Below are positions 48,750-58,059 of a DNA stretch of 64,000 nucleotides, in pieces. This DNA is from RFSX01 sp964591455. GTDB lineage: Bacteria > Bacteroidota > Bacteroidia > Chitinophagales > Saprospiraceae. The translations under genes and the position numbers were made by a program. Position 1 is the first letter of the stretch. Each line of letters starts with the position of its first letter. Under the pieces are notes generated by a model. It was given only the letters and a program-made list of their open reading frames with translations. It did no database searches and was not told the origin of the DNA. The DNA is taken from positions 1 through 64,000 of the forward strand of contig CAZQDZ010000017.1 in the NCBI GenBank assembly GCA_964591455.1, in the 5' to 3' direction.

Positions 48750-50306
48750 ATGGATTTTTCCACTTTTGATTTGGTGTTTTTTTGCGGCTGGTTATTGTTT
48801 ATTATGGGATTTGGGATATGGATATCCAATCGAAAGAAGCAAGAGTCAGTTCAAGATTACTTCTTGGCATCCAAGTCATTGCCATGGTGGGCTGTGGGAG
48901 GTTCATTGATAGCATCTAATATTTCTGCAGAGCAGTTTATCGGTATGTCAGGTTCTGGATATGTGGTGGGTATGGCCATAGGAGCCTATGAACTGATGGC
49001 AGCGCTGACTCTGATAATAGTGGCTAAATTTTTCTTACCCATATTCATTAAGCAGGAGATTTATACAATGCCCCAGTTTCTAGAGCAAAGATTCGATAAC
49101 AGAGTGAGGACAGGGTTAGCCGTCTTCTGGTTGCTTCTATTTATTTTTGTCAATATTACCAGCGTGCTCTATCTGGGAGGATTGGCATTGAAGAGCTTAA
49201 TGGATATTCCTCTAATCTATGGCATTGTCGGCTTAGCAATATTTTCGTCTACATTCTCTATAATGGGAGGACTGAAAGCGGTTGTTTGGACAGACCTTAT
49301 TCAGGTAGTCGTGCTCCTTATTGGTGGACTGATAGCAAGTGTCATGGTGCTCAAAGCCTTAGGAGGCGGCGTCATGGATGGGTTGTATGCCCTTGTGGAG
49401 AGCGCGCCAGAAAAGTTCGATATGATACTGGACAGAAGTAATCCAGAATACAAGAACCTTCCAGGTATTAGTGTCTTGGTAGGGGGTATGTGGATTGCTA
49501 ATTTGTATTACTGGGGCACCAATCAGTATATTATCCAGAGGGCTTTGGCTGCTAAGAACCTAAATGAAGCCCAGAAAGGAGCTGTCTTTGCCGCCTTTGT
49601 AAAAATTTTATTACTTCTGATTGTTGTCATACCTGGGATAGCCGCTTTTGTATTAGGTGCGGATATCGAAAAACCTGATGAAGCCTATCCATGGGTGATT
49701 AATGAATATGTGACTTCAGGATTTAAAGGTATTGTCTTTGCCGCCTTAATTGCTGCGATTGGTTCATCTATCAGTTCTATAGTAAATAGTGCTTCTACTA
49801 TTTTTACCTTGGATATTTATAAACAAATAAGGAAGGAAAAATCAAAGGATCAAAAACATCTAGTAAGAGTTGGTAGAGTTTGTTCGGCAGTATGTCTATT
49901 GCTTGGCGTCCTTATAGCGCCATTGCTTGGGAATCTAGATCAAGCTTTCCAATATATTCAAGAGTATACAGGATTTATAAGCCCTGGTGTAGTTGCTATA
50001 TTTTTGCTTGGATTTTTCTGGAAGAGAACCTCCACTAATGCAGCCTTAGCCGCAGTCATATTATCTATTCCTCTTTCTATGGCCTTCAAATTTCTATTCC
50101 CTCAGTTACCATTCATGGATAGGATGGGTGCTTGCTTCCTAGTCATAGTTTCCATAATGGTTGTCATTTCTCTAGTCGATAATAAGACATCAGATCATAA
50201 AGCTATAATTATAGACAAAGGACTTTTTAAGACTAATACAATTTTCAACTTAGCTACTGTAACCATCTGTGGTATACTTGCTGTGATATACACTATTTGG
50301 TGGTAA
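48750..50306 (+). CDS. Sodium/solute symporter (SSS family, SGLT-like)
   Basis: The product is 518 residues with about 14 hydrophobic helices. Family landmarks include the first core helix region SNISAEQFIGMSGSGY, GGLKAVVWTDLIQV, YWGTNQYIIQRAL and the SGSSISSIVNSASTIFTLDIY-like segment (here IGSSISSIVNSASTIFT). It resembles Na+/glucose or galactose cotransporters (vSGLT type) more than the symporter at 35760, and its C-terminus lacks the HNVFGRN tail. It should import galactose or a galactoside with Na+. Galactokinase starts 19 bases downstream, so import and phosphorylation are probably co-expressed. Confidence 0.94.
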   Translation: MDFSTFDLVFFCGWLLFIMGFGIWISNRKKQESVQDYFLASKSLPWWAVGGSLIASNISAEQFIGMSGSGYVVGMAIGAYELMAALTLIIVAKFFLPIFIKQEIYTMPQFLEQRFDNRVRTGLAVFWLLLFIFVNITSVLYLGGLALKSLMDIPLIYGIVGLAIFSSTFSIMGGLKAVVWTDLIQVVVLLIGGLIASVMVLKALGGGVMDGLYALVESAPEKFDMILDRSNPEYKNLPGISVLVGGMWIANLYYWGTNQYIIQRALAAKNLNEAQKGAVFAAFVKILLLLIVVIPGIAAFVLGADIEKPDEAYPWVINEYVTSGFKGIVFAALIAAIGSSISSIVNSASTIFTLDIYKQIRKEKSKDQKHLVRVGRVCSAVCLLLGVLIAPLLGNLDQAFQYIQEYTGFISPGVVAIFLLGFFWKRTSTNAALAAVILSIPLSMAFKFLFPQLPFMDRMGACFLVIVSIMVVISLVDNKTSDHKAIIIDKGLFKTNTIFNLATVTICGILAVIYTIWW

Positions 50307-50325
50307 CCAAATATAATATGTGGAT

Positions 50326-51489
50326 ATGAAAAGAAATATAAGAGAATTCTTCTTACAAGAGTTCAGTAATGAACCTACAATTATTGTAAGAGCTCCTGGA
50401 CGGATAAATCTGATTGGGGAACATACTGATTATAACATGGGATTGGTTTTTCCTGCAGCGATAGATAAGAGTATGTACTTTGCGTTTAGGACTAATAATG
50501 CTAACTCATTGAATTTGGTTGCCCATGATTTAGATGACAGGGTAAGTCTACATTTAGATAACTTGAATTCTGATAAGTTATGGGTAAGATATTGTCTAGG
50601 CATTATAGATGAATATAAAAAGTTAGGCTATAATGTTCCTGGCATTGATTGTTTATTTATGAGCGAAATCCCAATAGGAGCAGGCCTAAGCTCTTCTGCT
50701 GCGTTGGAGTGTGGTTTTGCAGTGGGTATAGATAATCTGATAGATGTCGGGTTAGAAGCATGGGACATTGTCAGAATTGGAAATAGATCTGAGAATAATT
50801 ATCTAGGAATTCAAAGTGGCATCTTGGATCAATTTTCATCCATGTTCGGTCAAAAAGAGAAAGCAATGTTAATGGATTGTAGTAAGGACAGTTTTGAATA
50901 CTATCCTGTAGAATTAGCTCCTTACTCATTAGTATTAATTAATACTAATGTTAAACATACTCATCTTTCGTCAGGGTATAATGATAGACCTACTGAATGT
51001 AAACAAGTGGTAGAGAATGCAATTAGGGAAGGCATCAAAATTGATCACTTAAGTCAATTAAATTTAAATGAACTAGATTCTATAAAGAGTCAACTGACTG
51101 ATAAGCTTTACAATCGAGCCCTCTTTATCATAGAAGAGAATGATAGGGTGCGCAAATTTAAAACAGCCTTGCTTGCCAAAGATTATACATCCTTAGGAGA
51201 ATTACTCTATGCTTCCCATGAGGGATTGCAAAATCTATACGAGGTTAGCTGTAGTGAATTAGATTTGTTGGTAGAACTAAGTCGAGATCAACCTTCAGTT
51301 ATAGGTTCTAGAATGATGGGTGGAGGCTTTGGCGGCTGTACACTGAATCTGATTCTAGATAAAGAAAAAGAAAGAGTAGCTGATGAAATTTCTCTTCTCT
51401 ACAATAAAAAAATAGGATTAGAGGCCAGTGTATATCATGTCAGCATAGGTAATGGCGTAGAAGTAATTTATAAAGAAAGCCAGATTTAA
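50326..51489 (+). CDS. galK: Galactokinase
   Basis: The product is 387 residues from ATG 50326; a GTG at 50320 would add two residues. The galactokinase signature RAPGRINLIGEHTDYN (about 22-37) is complete, followed by the GHMP ATP-binding stretch PIGAGLSSSAALE and the C-terminal GSRMMGGGFGGC. The enzyme phosphorylates alpha-D-galactose at C1 with ATP, the first step of the Leloir pathway. It is the last gene of the galactoside locus, 19 bases after a symporter. galT, galE and galM are not in this window, so the pathway must be completed elsewhere. Its stop overlaps that of the convergent pgi gene by four bases. Confidence 0.95.
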   Translation: MKRNIREFFLQEFSNEPTIIVRAPGRINLIGEHTDYNMGLVFPAAIDKSMYFAFRTNNANSLNLVAHDLDDRVSLHLDNLNSDKLWVRYCLGIIDEYKKLGYNVPGIDCLFMSEIPIGAGLSSSAALECGFAVGIDNLIDVGLEAWDIVRIGNRSENNYLGIQSGILDQFSSMFGQKEKAMLMDCSKDSFEYYPVELAPYSLVLINTNVKHTHLSSGYNDRPTECKQVVENAIREGIKIDHLSQLNLNELDSIKSQLTDKLYNRALFIIEENDRVRKFKTALLAKDYTSLGELLYASHEGLQNLYEVSCSELDLLVELSRDQPSVIGSRMMGGGFGGCTLNLILDKEKERVADEISLLYNKKIGLEASVYHVSIGNGVEVIYKESQI

Positions 51490-53141
51490 TTTGAGCGCAT
51501 TTTTTTATAAGAATTAATCAATCCATTAGTGGAACTGTCATGGCTATGAACTTCGTGTTCATTATCTAGTTCTGGTAATATCTTTCTCGCTAATTGTTTG
51601 CCTAACTCAACTCCCCATTGGTCAAAACTATAGATATTCCATATGTATCCTTGGACGAATATCTTATGCTCATACATAGCAATTAACTGCCCTAGAATAT
51701 AAGGTGTTAATTTTTGCACGAGGATAGAATTTGTTGGTTTATTGCCGTCAAATATTTTGAACGGGACTATCTTTTCATACGCTTCTTTAGAAAGACCTTT
51801 CTCTTTAAATTCTTGGATTACGGTGCTTTCGTCTTTGCCATTCATCAATGCCTCGGTCTGCGCAAAAAAATTACTTAATAATTTATTGTGATGGTCACCT
51901 ATTTTATTATGTGAAACAGCTGTGGCTATAAAATCACATGGAATTAATTTGCTACCCTGATGGATGAGTTGGTAGAAGGCATGTTGTCCATTTGTGCCTG
52001 GCTCTCCCCAGATGATAGGTCCTGTCTGATAATTAACTGGTTCACCATTTCTATCTATTGATTTACCATTGCTTTCCATGTTACCCTGTTGGAAGTAAGC
52101 TGGAAATCGATGCAGATATTGGTCATAGGGTAAGATGGCTTCTGAATCTGCACCAAAGAAATTATTGTACCATATACCTAATAGTGCCATGAGGACGGGG
52201 ATATTGTCCTGATATGGTGCATCTCTGAAGTGTTGGTCCATTGCACCCATACCTTCCAATAAAAATTCAAACTGACTGTATCCAATTGTCAGAGCTATAG
52301 ACAGACCTATGGCACTTGTGAGAGAGTAACGTCCTCCTACCCAATCCCAGAAACCAAAAACTTTATCGGCAGATATCCCAAAATTTTGGGCAGCTTCAAT
52401 ATTGGTGGATAAAGCCACAAAATGCTTTTCTATATCCTTATTGATTCCGCCATTTTTCAGAAACCATTCCTTGGCCGTATGCGCATTGGTCATTGTTTCT
52501 TGGGTAGTGAATGTTTTGGAGGCAATGATAAATAGGGTCGTCTCTGGATTGACTTGTTTCAGGATCTCTGCAATATGGGAGCCATCTACATTAGATACAA
52601 AATGTGTAGAGATGCCCTCTGCCCAATATGGCTTCAACGCCTCAGTAACCATAACTGGACCTAAATCTGAACCTCCTATGCCGATATTTACAATCTGATG
52701 AAGTGGTTTGCCTGTATAACCTATTATTTTATTTGCATGAAAGGACGTGCAGTAATTTTTCATCTGGGCTTGCACTCGCCTAATTTTGGGTATGATATTT
52801 TCGCCACTGACCTCTACAGGATTATCAGATTGTTGCCTGAGCGCAGTATGAAGTACGGCTCTATTTTCAGTTGCATTTATTTTATCACCTGAAAACATGG
52901 CCTTTATGCCATCCTGGAGATTTACCTCCTGCGCCAGCTCTGAGAGTAGTGAAATAGTGTCTTGAGTGATTCTATTTTTTGAGTAATCGAATAAGATACC
53001 ATTTGACTCCAGTGAAAATCGATTAAATCTAGAAGGGTCTGCTTTGAACAAATCCTTCATGTGGAGATTGTTAATATTGTTAAAGTGTTCTTTTAACTTA
53101 TTCCAAGCACTTGTTTGTGTAGGATTTATAGAATGTAGCAT
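51486..53141 (-). CDS. pgi: Glucose-6-phosphate isomerase
   Basis: The product is 551 residues, the usual length for the long bacterial form. Signatures seen: NIGIGGSDLGP (substrate phosphate loop), VGGRYSLTSAIGL (signature 1) and IYSFDQWGVELGK (signature 2). The conserved Glu of QGNMESNGKS and the His of GTNGQHAFYQLIH fit the catalytic residues. It interconverts glucose-6-phosphate and fructose-6-phosphate in glycolysis and gluconeogenesis. The gene is convergent with galK, sharing the stop-codon bases, and divergent from the glycerol-3-phosphate dehydrogenase gene, with about 100 bases between the starts. It can take up glucose phosphate made by the Leloir route. Confidence 0.96.
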   Translation of the reverse strand: MLHSINPTQTSAWNKLKEHFNNINNLHMKDLFKADPSRFNRFSLESNGILFDYSKNRITQDTISLLSELAQEVNLQDGIKAMFSGDKINATENRAVLHTALRQQSDNPVEVSGENIIPKIRRVQAQMKNYCTSFHANKIIGYTGKPLHQIVNIGIGGSDLGPVMVTEALKPYWAEGISTHFVSNVDGSHIAEILKQVNPETTLFIIASKTFTTQETMTNAHTAKEWFLKNGGINKDIEKHFVALSTNIEAAQNFGISADKVFGFWDWVGGRYSLTSAIGLSIALTIGYSQFEFLLEGMGAMDQHFRDAPYQDNIPVLMALLGIWYNNFFGADSEAILPYDQYLHRFPAYFQQGNMESNGKSIDRNGEPVNYQTGPIIWGEPGTNGQHAFYQLIHQGSKLIPCDFIATAVSHNKIGDHHNKLLSNFFAQTEALMNGKDESTVIQEFKEKGLSKEAYEKIVPFKIFDGNKPTNSILVQKLTPYILGQLIAMYEHKIFVQGYIWNIYSFDQWGVELGKQLARKILPELDNEHEVHSHDSSTNGLINSYKKMRSN

Positions 53142-53242
53142 ATTTGCGTTCTATTATAATTTTCTATAAAGTGGGCAAACTTATAATGTATCTTGGACCT
53201 ATAAGAAGAAGGAGACAGTAAAATTTCAATTAACTTCTGTAA

Positions 53243-54919
53243 ATGGGCAAACAGACAAATTTTAGCAATAAAAACAGAAAGGAAAGAGTGAAGCAAGCCA
53301 GGCAAACGGTTTATGACCTCATAGTCATTGGAGGTGGTGTAACTGGTGCTGGCATTCTTTTAGATGCGACGACAAGAGGACTAAAAGCGATTTTGGTAGA
53401 GAAACTTGATTTCGCTTCAGGGACAAGCAGTAAGTCTACTAAACTGATACATGGGGGCTTGAGATATCTTAAGCAGCTGGAATTTGGTTTAGTTAGAGAG
53501 ACAGGACTGGAAAGGTCTATCGCTCATCAGAATGCACCACATCTTGTGCATCCTGAGAATATGTTTCTTCCTATCGTTCAGAAAGGCACCTTTAGCAAAT
53601 TCACAGCGAGTATGGCCATTAGTGTATATGATTGGCTGGCTAAGGTCCCTAAGGAGGATAGAAAAAAGACACTATCCAAGTCTTCGACACTTCAAAAAGA
53701 ACCACTGTTGAGGACTGATATATTGAAATCTGGTATCGTGTACTCAGAGTACAGGACAGATGATGCGAGGCTAACCCTTGAGTTGATTAAGACGGCAAGA
53801 TGTGAGATGGTTGATGCCTTCAATTATATGGAAGTCAAAGATTTCACTTACAATGATAAAATAGTAAATGGCGTCATTTGTCATGACCATATATCAGGAG
53901 AGGAAGTTAGCATAAAAGCAGAATGCATAGTCAATGCATCTGGCCCGTGGGTAGATACCTTACGACTAACAGATGATCAGCAGACAGAGACCAATTTGAG
54001 ATTGAGTAAAGGCGTCCATCTGGTATTTGACTATGATAAGCTGCCATTAAAAAACTCCACATACTTTGATGCGTTTGATGGACGAATGCTCTTTGCTATA
54101 CCTAGAGGGAATGCAATCTATGTAGGAACGACTGATACGAATTATGAGAAAGACAAAGATGACCTTCAGTGCACGCATGAGGATGTAACTTACATTTTGG
54201 ATGCAATTAATCAGTTTTTTAATATTGCGCCTCTGACTGTAGATGATGTGCAATCTTCTTGGGTAGGTCTGCGTCCATTGATTCATCAAAAAGGAAAACC
54301 ACCAACTGAGTTATCTAGAAAAGATGAAATATTTGTGTCTGATAGTGGTCTTATTTCCATAGCTGGCGGTAAGCTGACTGGATATAGAAAAATGGCAGAA
54401 AGGATAGTCGATCTTGTATATCAAACCAATGTCCATGCATTCCAGAACTCAAAATCTGAGACACTAAAACTAAGTCATGAGTCCTTTCATGATTACAAGG
54501 ATTATAAGTCCTTCATTCAGAAAATTAATCAAGAGTATACCAGCTATGGCCTTTCCTTGCAGCAGGTCACTTATCTTATAAGTACCTATGGCAAATCCGT
54601 GATTAAAATTTTGGAAGGGGCTAACTTTAACGGCAGTGACGATGTCAAGGTCATTCAACAAAAACTACTGCATAGCCAGCTCTCCTATGGTCTGGAATAT
54701 GAGTCTATTTATCACCCAATGGATTTTTTGGATAGAAGAACTGGATGGTTGTTTTTTGATATTAGGAAAGCGAAAAATACTGTAGAGTTTGTAATCTCAG
54801 AGATAGTAAAATATTTGGAGTTATCTCAGACGGACATCGATAGAATGAAATCAGACTGCCTGCATGAAATTTCTATCCATGGGTTAGATAAATTTAAAAA
54901 GCAATCTGCTGAAGTGTAA
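53243..54919 (+). CDS. glpD: Glycerol-3-phosphate dehydrogenase, FAD-dependent
   Basis: The product is 558 residues. The N-terminal FAD-binding Rossmann motif is DLIVIGGGVTGAGILLDA (about 25-42), followed by SGTSSKSTKLIHGGLRYL, typical of GlpD/GlpA. Later elements are VNASGPWVD, GTTDTNYEKD and a C-terminal DAO_C domain. The enzyme oxidises glycerol-3-phosphate to dihydroxyacetone phosphate and passes electrons to quinone at the inner membrane. It lies next to the galactoside locus, and it would handle glycerol if the substrate is a galactosylglycerol; glycerol kinase is not seen here. A convergent terminator lies after the stop. Confidence 0.94.
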   Translation: MGKQTNFSNKNRKERVKQARQTVYDLIVIGGGVTGAGILLDATTRGLKAILVEKLDFASGTSSKSTKLIHGGLRYLKQLEFGLVRETGLERSIAHQNAPHLVHPENMFLPIVQKGTFSKFTASMAISVYDWLAKVPKEDRKKTLSKSSTLQKEPLLRTDILKSGIVYSEYRTDDARLTLELIKTARCEMVDAFNYMEVKDFTYNDKIVNGVICHDHISGEEVSIKAECIVNASGPWVDTLRLTDDQQTETNLRLSKGVHLVFDYDKLPLKNSTYFDAFDGRMLFAIPRGNAIYVGTTDTNYEKDKDDLQCTHEDVTYILDAINQFFNIAPLTVDDVQSSWVGLRPLIHQKGKPPTELSRKDEIFVSDSGLISIAGGKLTGYRKMAERIVDLVYQTNVHAFQNSKSETLKLSHESFHDYKDYKSFIQKINQEYTSYGLSLQQVTYLISTYGKSVIKILEGANFNGSDDVKVIQQKLLHSQLSYGLEYESIYHPMDFLDRRTGWLFFDIRKAKNTVEFVISEIVKYLELSQTDIDRMKSDCLHEISIHGLDKFKKQSAEV

Positions 54920-54925
54920 TAAAAA

Positions 54926-54956
54926 AATGAGAGACAAAAACATCTTGCCTCTCATT
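54926..54956. terminator. Terminator hairpin between convergent genes
   Basis: AATGAGAG pairs with CTCTCATT, and after one mismatch CAA pairs with TTG further in. Seven As precede it, giving a run of Ts on the minus strand after the hairpin, which suits the gene ending at 54983. It may also stop transcription from glpD on the plus strand. Confidence 0.75.
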
Positions 54957-54982
54957 CTAAAGTTTATTTGTGTGCTATTTAC

Positions 54983-55789
54983 TTATTGCACAGATAGATT
55001 TGAGCTATTGAATCTAGGCCCAAATTTCACATTGGTCGTAAATTGCTCTAGACCTACTGAATAATTGCCTTTGTCATCTGGGAAAGAGGCCTTTCTATAA
55101 GTAGATACATATACACCTTCAATCTTCTCATAAGTCAACTCCATCTTTATAGCTGGTTGGTTAACACCCATTGCTGGTAGTGAGAAGTAGAATAAGTCTA
55201 CAAGTTTCGTATTTGGATTGAAGTATAAGATGTATTCATCATTTACTTCTTTACCAATCGCTGCGCCATCATAAGATAGGCTTACTTTGTCATAGTTAAT
55301 ACCATTAACCACTTCTTGACCAAGGTATTTATGTATTGTACCTGGATCATCAAGCTTGTACATCATTGTAAACCAATAGTAGTTGGCTGTTCTTAGAAAA
55401 CCTGTGCCTCCAACTGCTGCTGGATCACTAATCATATTGCCATTATGAGCAATCTTGGATGTGCCATTCATGTAAAGTTGTCTAACTATTCCGCTGGTAT
55501 TATCCGGTAAGACGTTAGCTTCATGACGCGTGTACTCAGCCCATGAGGTTTCATCTCTGAACACATATCGCTCTTTAGATATATCGGTACCTTTTTGGTA
55601 GTCTTTGTACAGATATGAAAATTCCACTGTTCTTTTGGACGCCAATTTTTTCCATCCACCATTGACTCTATATAGAGCTTTGATCAATGATTCTGACTTG
55701 GGGTCCGCCATTTCTACGGTAGAGCTGAATGCAGTGAGTGAGAATACGAGTACTAGTAAAAGACTTGTGTTTTTAAACACTTTAATCAT
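54983..55789 (-). CDS. Secreted protein of unknown function, LolA-like fold suspected
   Basis: The product is 268 residues with a signal peptide (about 1-22, LVFSLTAFSS). The mature part is mostly predicted beta-strands with conserved-looking elements NGGWKKLASKRTVEFSY, YMNGTSKIAHNG, YLGQEVVNGINYDKV and a C-terminal VKFGPRF. This resembles outer-membrane lipoprotein-carrier-like folds seen in several Bacteroidota families (possibly DUF6503), which is a guess from pattern only. There is no lipobox, so it should be periplasmic or exported. It stands alone, divergent from the carboxylase operon with about 270 bases between the starts. Confidence 0.75.
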   Translation of the reverse strand: MIKVFKNTSLLLVLVFSLTAFSSTVEMADPKSESLIKALYRVNGGWKKLASKRTVEFSYLYKDYQKGTDISKERYVFRDETSWAEYTRHEANVLPDNTSGIVRQLYMNGTSKIAHNGNMISDPAAVGGTGFLRTANYYWFTMMYKLDDPGTIHKYLGQEVVNGINYDKVSLSYDGAAIGKEVNDEYILYFNPNTKLVDLFYFSLPAMGVNQPAIKMELTYEKIEGVYVSTYRKASFPDDKGNYSVGLEQFTTNVKFGPRFNSSNLSVQ

Positions 55790-56057
55790 AGTTTATTATT
55801 TAGTTGAAAAATAAAGTCAACTATAGATAATTGCATAGGGCCCGAAAAGTTATCAAATAGGGCTAGTATTTCTATAAAAAAGGTAAAGTGTCTTCTTGCA
55901 GATGTCTTGAGTCACATTAAAAAGGGATTGTTTTACAAAATATAATGGATTAAAACCTCTGTACTATCCTTAAAAATGGGCATTCTATTATTCAACATTC
56001 AGCTAACCATGTCAAGCCAATTACTTGTTATATTGTGGTCTAATTTATAATACTACC

Positions 56058-56528
56058 TTGTCAAGCTACATAGTCACTGTTAATAATGTCAAGTATGAAG
56101 TATCCAAAGCTGATTTGGATGCCTTAGACATTGTGGAAAGGAACAGCCAGTTTCATATCATCCATGAGAATCATTCACACACATCTAAGTGCCTGTCTAT
56201 CAAAGGGAAAGCACTCCAGCTGATTGTGGATGGTGTTACATATGAAGTGGAAATTATGGACACCGTGGACCAGATGGTAGCTGAACTAGGGATGGACCAG
56301 ATAACACAGACCGTCGTCAAAGACATCAAAGCACCTATGCCTGGATTGATTCTAGATATCCTCGTAGAATCTGGTCAGGAAATTAATGCCGGTGACCCGC
56401 TCTTGATATTAGAAGCAATGAAGATGGAAAATGTCATTAAAGCATCCTCGGAATGCGTCGTGGATAAAATCAATAAAAGCAAAGGGGATTCTGTAGACAA
56501 AGGTGAAATTCTCATCTCTATGCTATAA
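56058..56528 (+). CDS. Biotin carboxyl carrier protein of an acyl-CoA carboxylase
   Basis: The product is 156 residues from TTG 56058; TTG 56025 would add 11 residues, and no ATG or GTG is available in frame before a stop at 56004. From 56058 it reads MSSYIVTVNNVKYEV, which fits related carrier proteins. The C-terminal biotinyl domain has APMPGLILD and the biotin site LEAMKMENV; the Lys between the two Met carries biotin. The N-terminal part is the usual Bacteroidota extension (VTVNNVKYEV...ALDIVE). It shuttles carboxyl groups between the biotin carboxylase, encoded 25 bases downstream, and the carboxyltransferase encoded further down. It heads the operon. Confidence 0.92.
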   Translation: MSSYIVTVNNVKYEVSKADLDALDIVERNSQFHIIHENHSHTSKCLSIKGKALQLIVDGVTYEVEIMDTVDQMVAELGMDQITQTVVKDIKAPMPGLILDILVESGQEINAGDPLLILEAMKMENVIKASSECVVDKINKSKGDSVDKGEILISML

Positions 56529-56553
56529 ATAACTCCAAAGTATCGTAAGACCA

Positions 56554-58026
56554 TTGAAGAAAATAGATAAAATACTAGTAGCAAATAGAGGAGAGATAGC
56601 CCTGAGGGTGATGAAATCAGCCAAGAAGATGGGCATCTCTACCGTTGCTGTATATTCTGATGCTGATAGAAATGCGCCTCATGTACTCTTCGCTGATGAA
56701 TCTGTACATCTAGGACCACCCGCTTCGTCAGAATCCTACCTTGTAATGGATAAGATTATTCAAGCGGCAAAGGATACAGGCACTGATGCTATTCATCCCG
56801 GCTATGGGTTCTTAAGTGAAAATGCTGAATTTGCCAAGAAGCTAGAGAGTGCTGGTATCATATTTATCGGCCCGAGGGTACATGCTATTTCAGTTATGGG
56901 TAGCAAGTTGGCCGCTAAAGAAGCTGTGAAGAACTATGATATTCCAATGGTGCCCGGCACAGATAAGGCCATCACAGATATTGCTGAAGCTAAGAAAATT
57001 GCTGCTGGGATTGGATTTCCGATTCTTGTAAAAGCATCTGCGGGTGGCGGAGGTAAGGGTATGCGTATAGTAGAGAATGCAGAAGAGTTCGAACCACAGA
57101 TGGAAAGAGCGATTAGCGAAGCGGAATCTTCTTTTGGCGATGGGTCCGTCTTTATAGAGAAATATGTATCCTCACCGAGGCACATTGAAATACAAATACT
57201 TGCTGATGAGCATGGGAATACGGTACATCTCTTTGAAAGAGAATGTAGTATTCAAAGACGACATCAGAAAGTGGTAGAAGAGGCACCTTCAGCAGTTCTT
57301 ACACCAGCACTAAGAGAAGAGATGGGTGCGGCGGCAGTTAGAGTAGCGCAGGCCTGTGATTATACTGGTGCTGGTACAGTGGAGTTTTTATTAGAAGATA
57401 ATAAGCATTTCTATTTCTTGGAAATGAATACGCGTCTCCAGGTGGAGCATCCTGTGACAGAGATGATTACAGGTGTTGATTTAGTAGAACAGCAAATAAA
57501 AATTGCAAGAGGAGAAAAGCTGAGCTTTACGCAAGGTGATCTCTCGATAACTGGCCATGCGGTAGAATTAAGAGTGTATGCAGAGGATCCTGCAGAGAAT
57601 TTTCTTCCTAGTGTAGGAAAACTTAGTGTATATAAAAGACCATCAGGTGAAGGTATACGTGTAGATGATGGATTCGAGCAAGGAATGGATATTCCGATTT
57701 ACTATGATCCTATGATAGCTAAGCTGATTACCTATGGCAGCACGCGGAAGGAAGCGATTAGCATGATGAAAAATGCCATTGCTGATTATAAAATAGAAGG
57801 ACCTCAAACGACACTCCCTTTTGGACGATTTGTAATGGAGCATGAGGCGTTTGTTAGTGGCCAATTCGATACGCATTTTGTTAAGGACTATTTTAACAAG
57901 GAAGCAATGTCAGCATTGGATGAAGATTCTAGACAAATTGCTGCAAAGATTGCCCTGAAGATTTACCTGGAAAATAAAGCGCAAATTAAATCAAAGAATG
58001 AAGATTCGATGCCGTGGAGGCAGTAA
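56554..58026 (+). CDS. Biotin carboxylase subunit of acyl-CoA (propionyl-CoA) carboxylase
   Basis: The product is 490 residues, the size of a stand-alone biotin carboxylase. Features: DKILVANRGEIALRVM at the start, HPGYGFLSENAEFA, the ATP-grasp glycine loop GGGGKGMRIV, ERECSIQRRHQK, and the catalytic MNTRLQVEHPVTE. It carboxylates biotin on the carrier protein with ATP and bicarbonate. The start is TTG at 56554: the frame is closed by a stop at 56530 with no ATG or GTG in between, and the protein's conserved start lies at the fourth residue. The carrier protein gene is 25 bases upstream and the electron transfer flavoprotein genes follow. Confidence 0.95.
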   Translation: MKKIDKILVANRGEIALRVMKSAKKMGISTVAVYSDADRNAPHVLFADESVHLGPPASSESYLVMDKIIQAAKDTGTDAIHPGYGFLSENAEFAKKLESAGIIFIGPRVHAISVMGSKLAAKEAVKNYDIPMVPGTDKAITDIAEAKKIAAGIGFPILVKASAGGGGKGMRIVENAEEFEPQMERAISEAESSFGDGSVFIEKYVSSPRHIEIQILADEHGNTVHLFERECSIQRRHQKVVEEAPSAVLTPALREEMGAAAVRVAQACDYTGAGTVEFLLEDNKHFYFLEMNTRLQVEHPVTEMITGVDLVEQQIKIARGEKLSFTQGDLSITGHAVELRVYAEDPAENFLPSVGKLSVYKRPSGEGIRVDDGFEQGMDIPIYYDPMIAKLITYGSTRKEAISMMKNAIADYKIEGPQTTLPFGRFVMEHEAFVSGQFDTHFVKDYFNKEAMSALDEDSRQIAAKIALKIYLENKAQIKSKNEDSMPWRQ

Positions 58027-58059
58027 TCATATTATGTCAATTAACATTAATTATAAATA

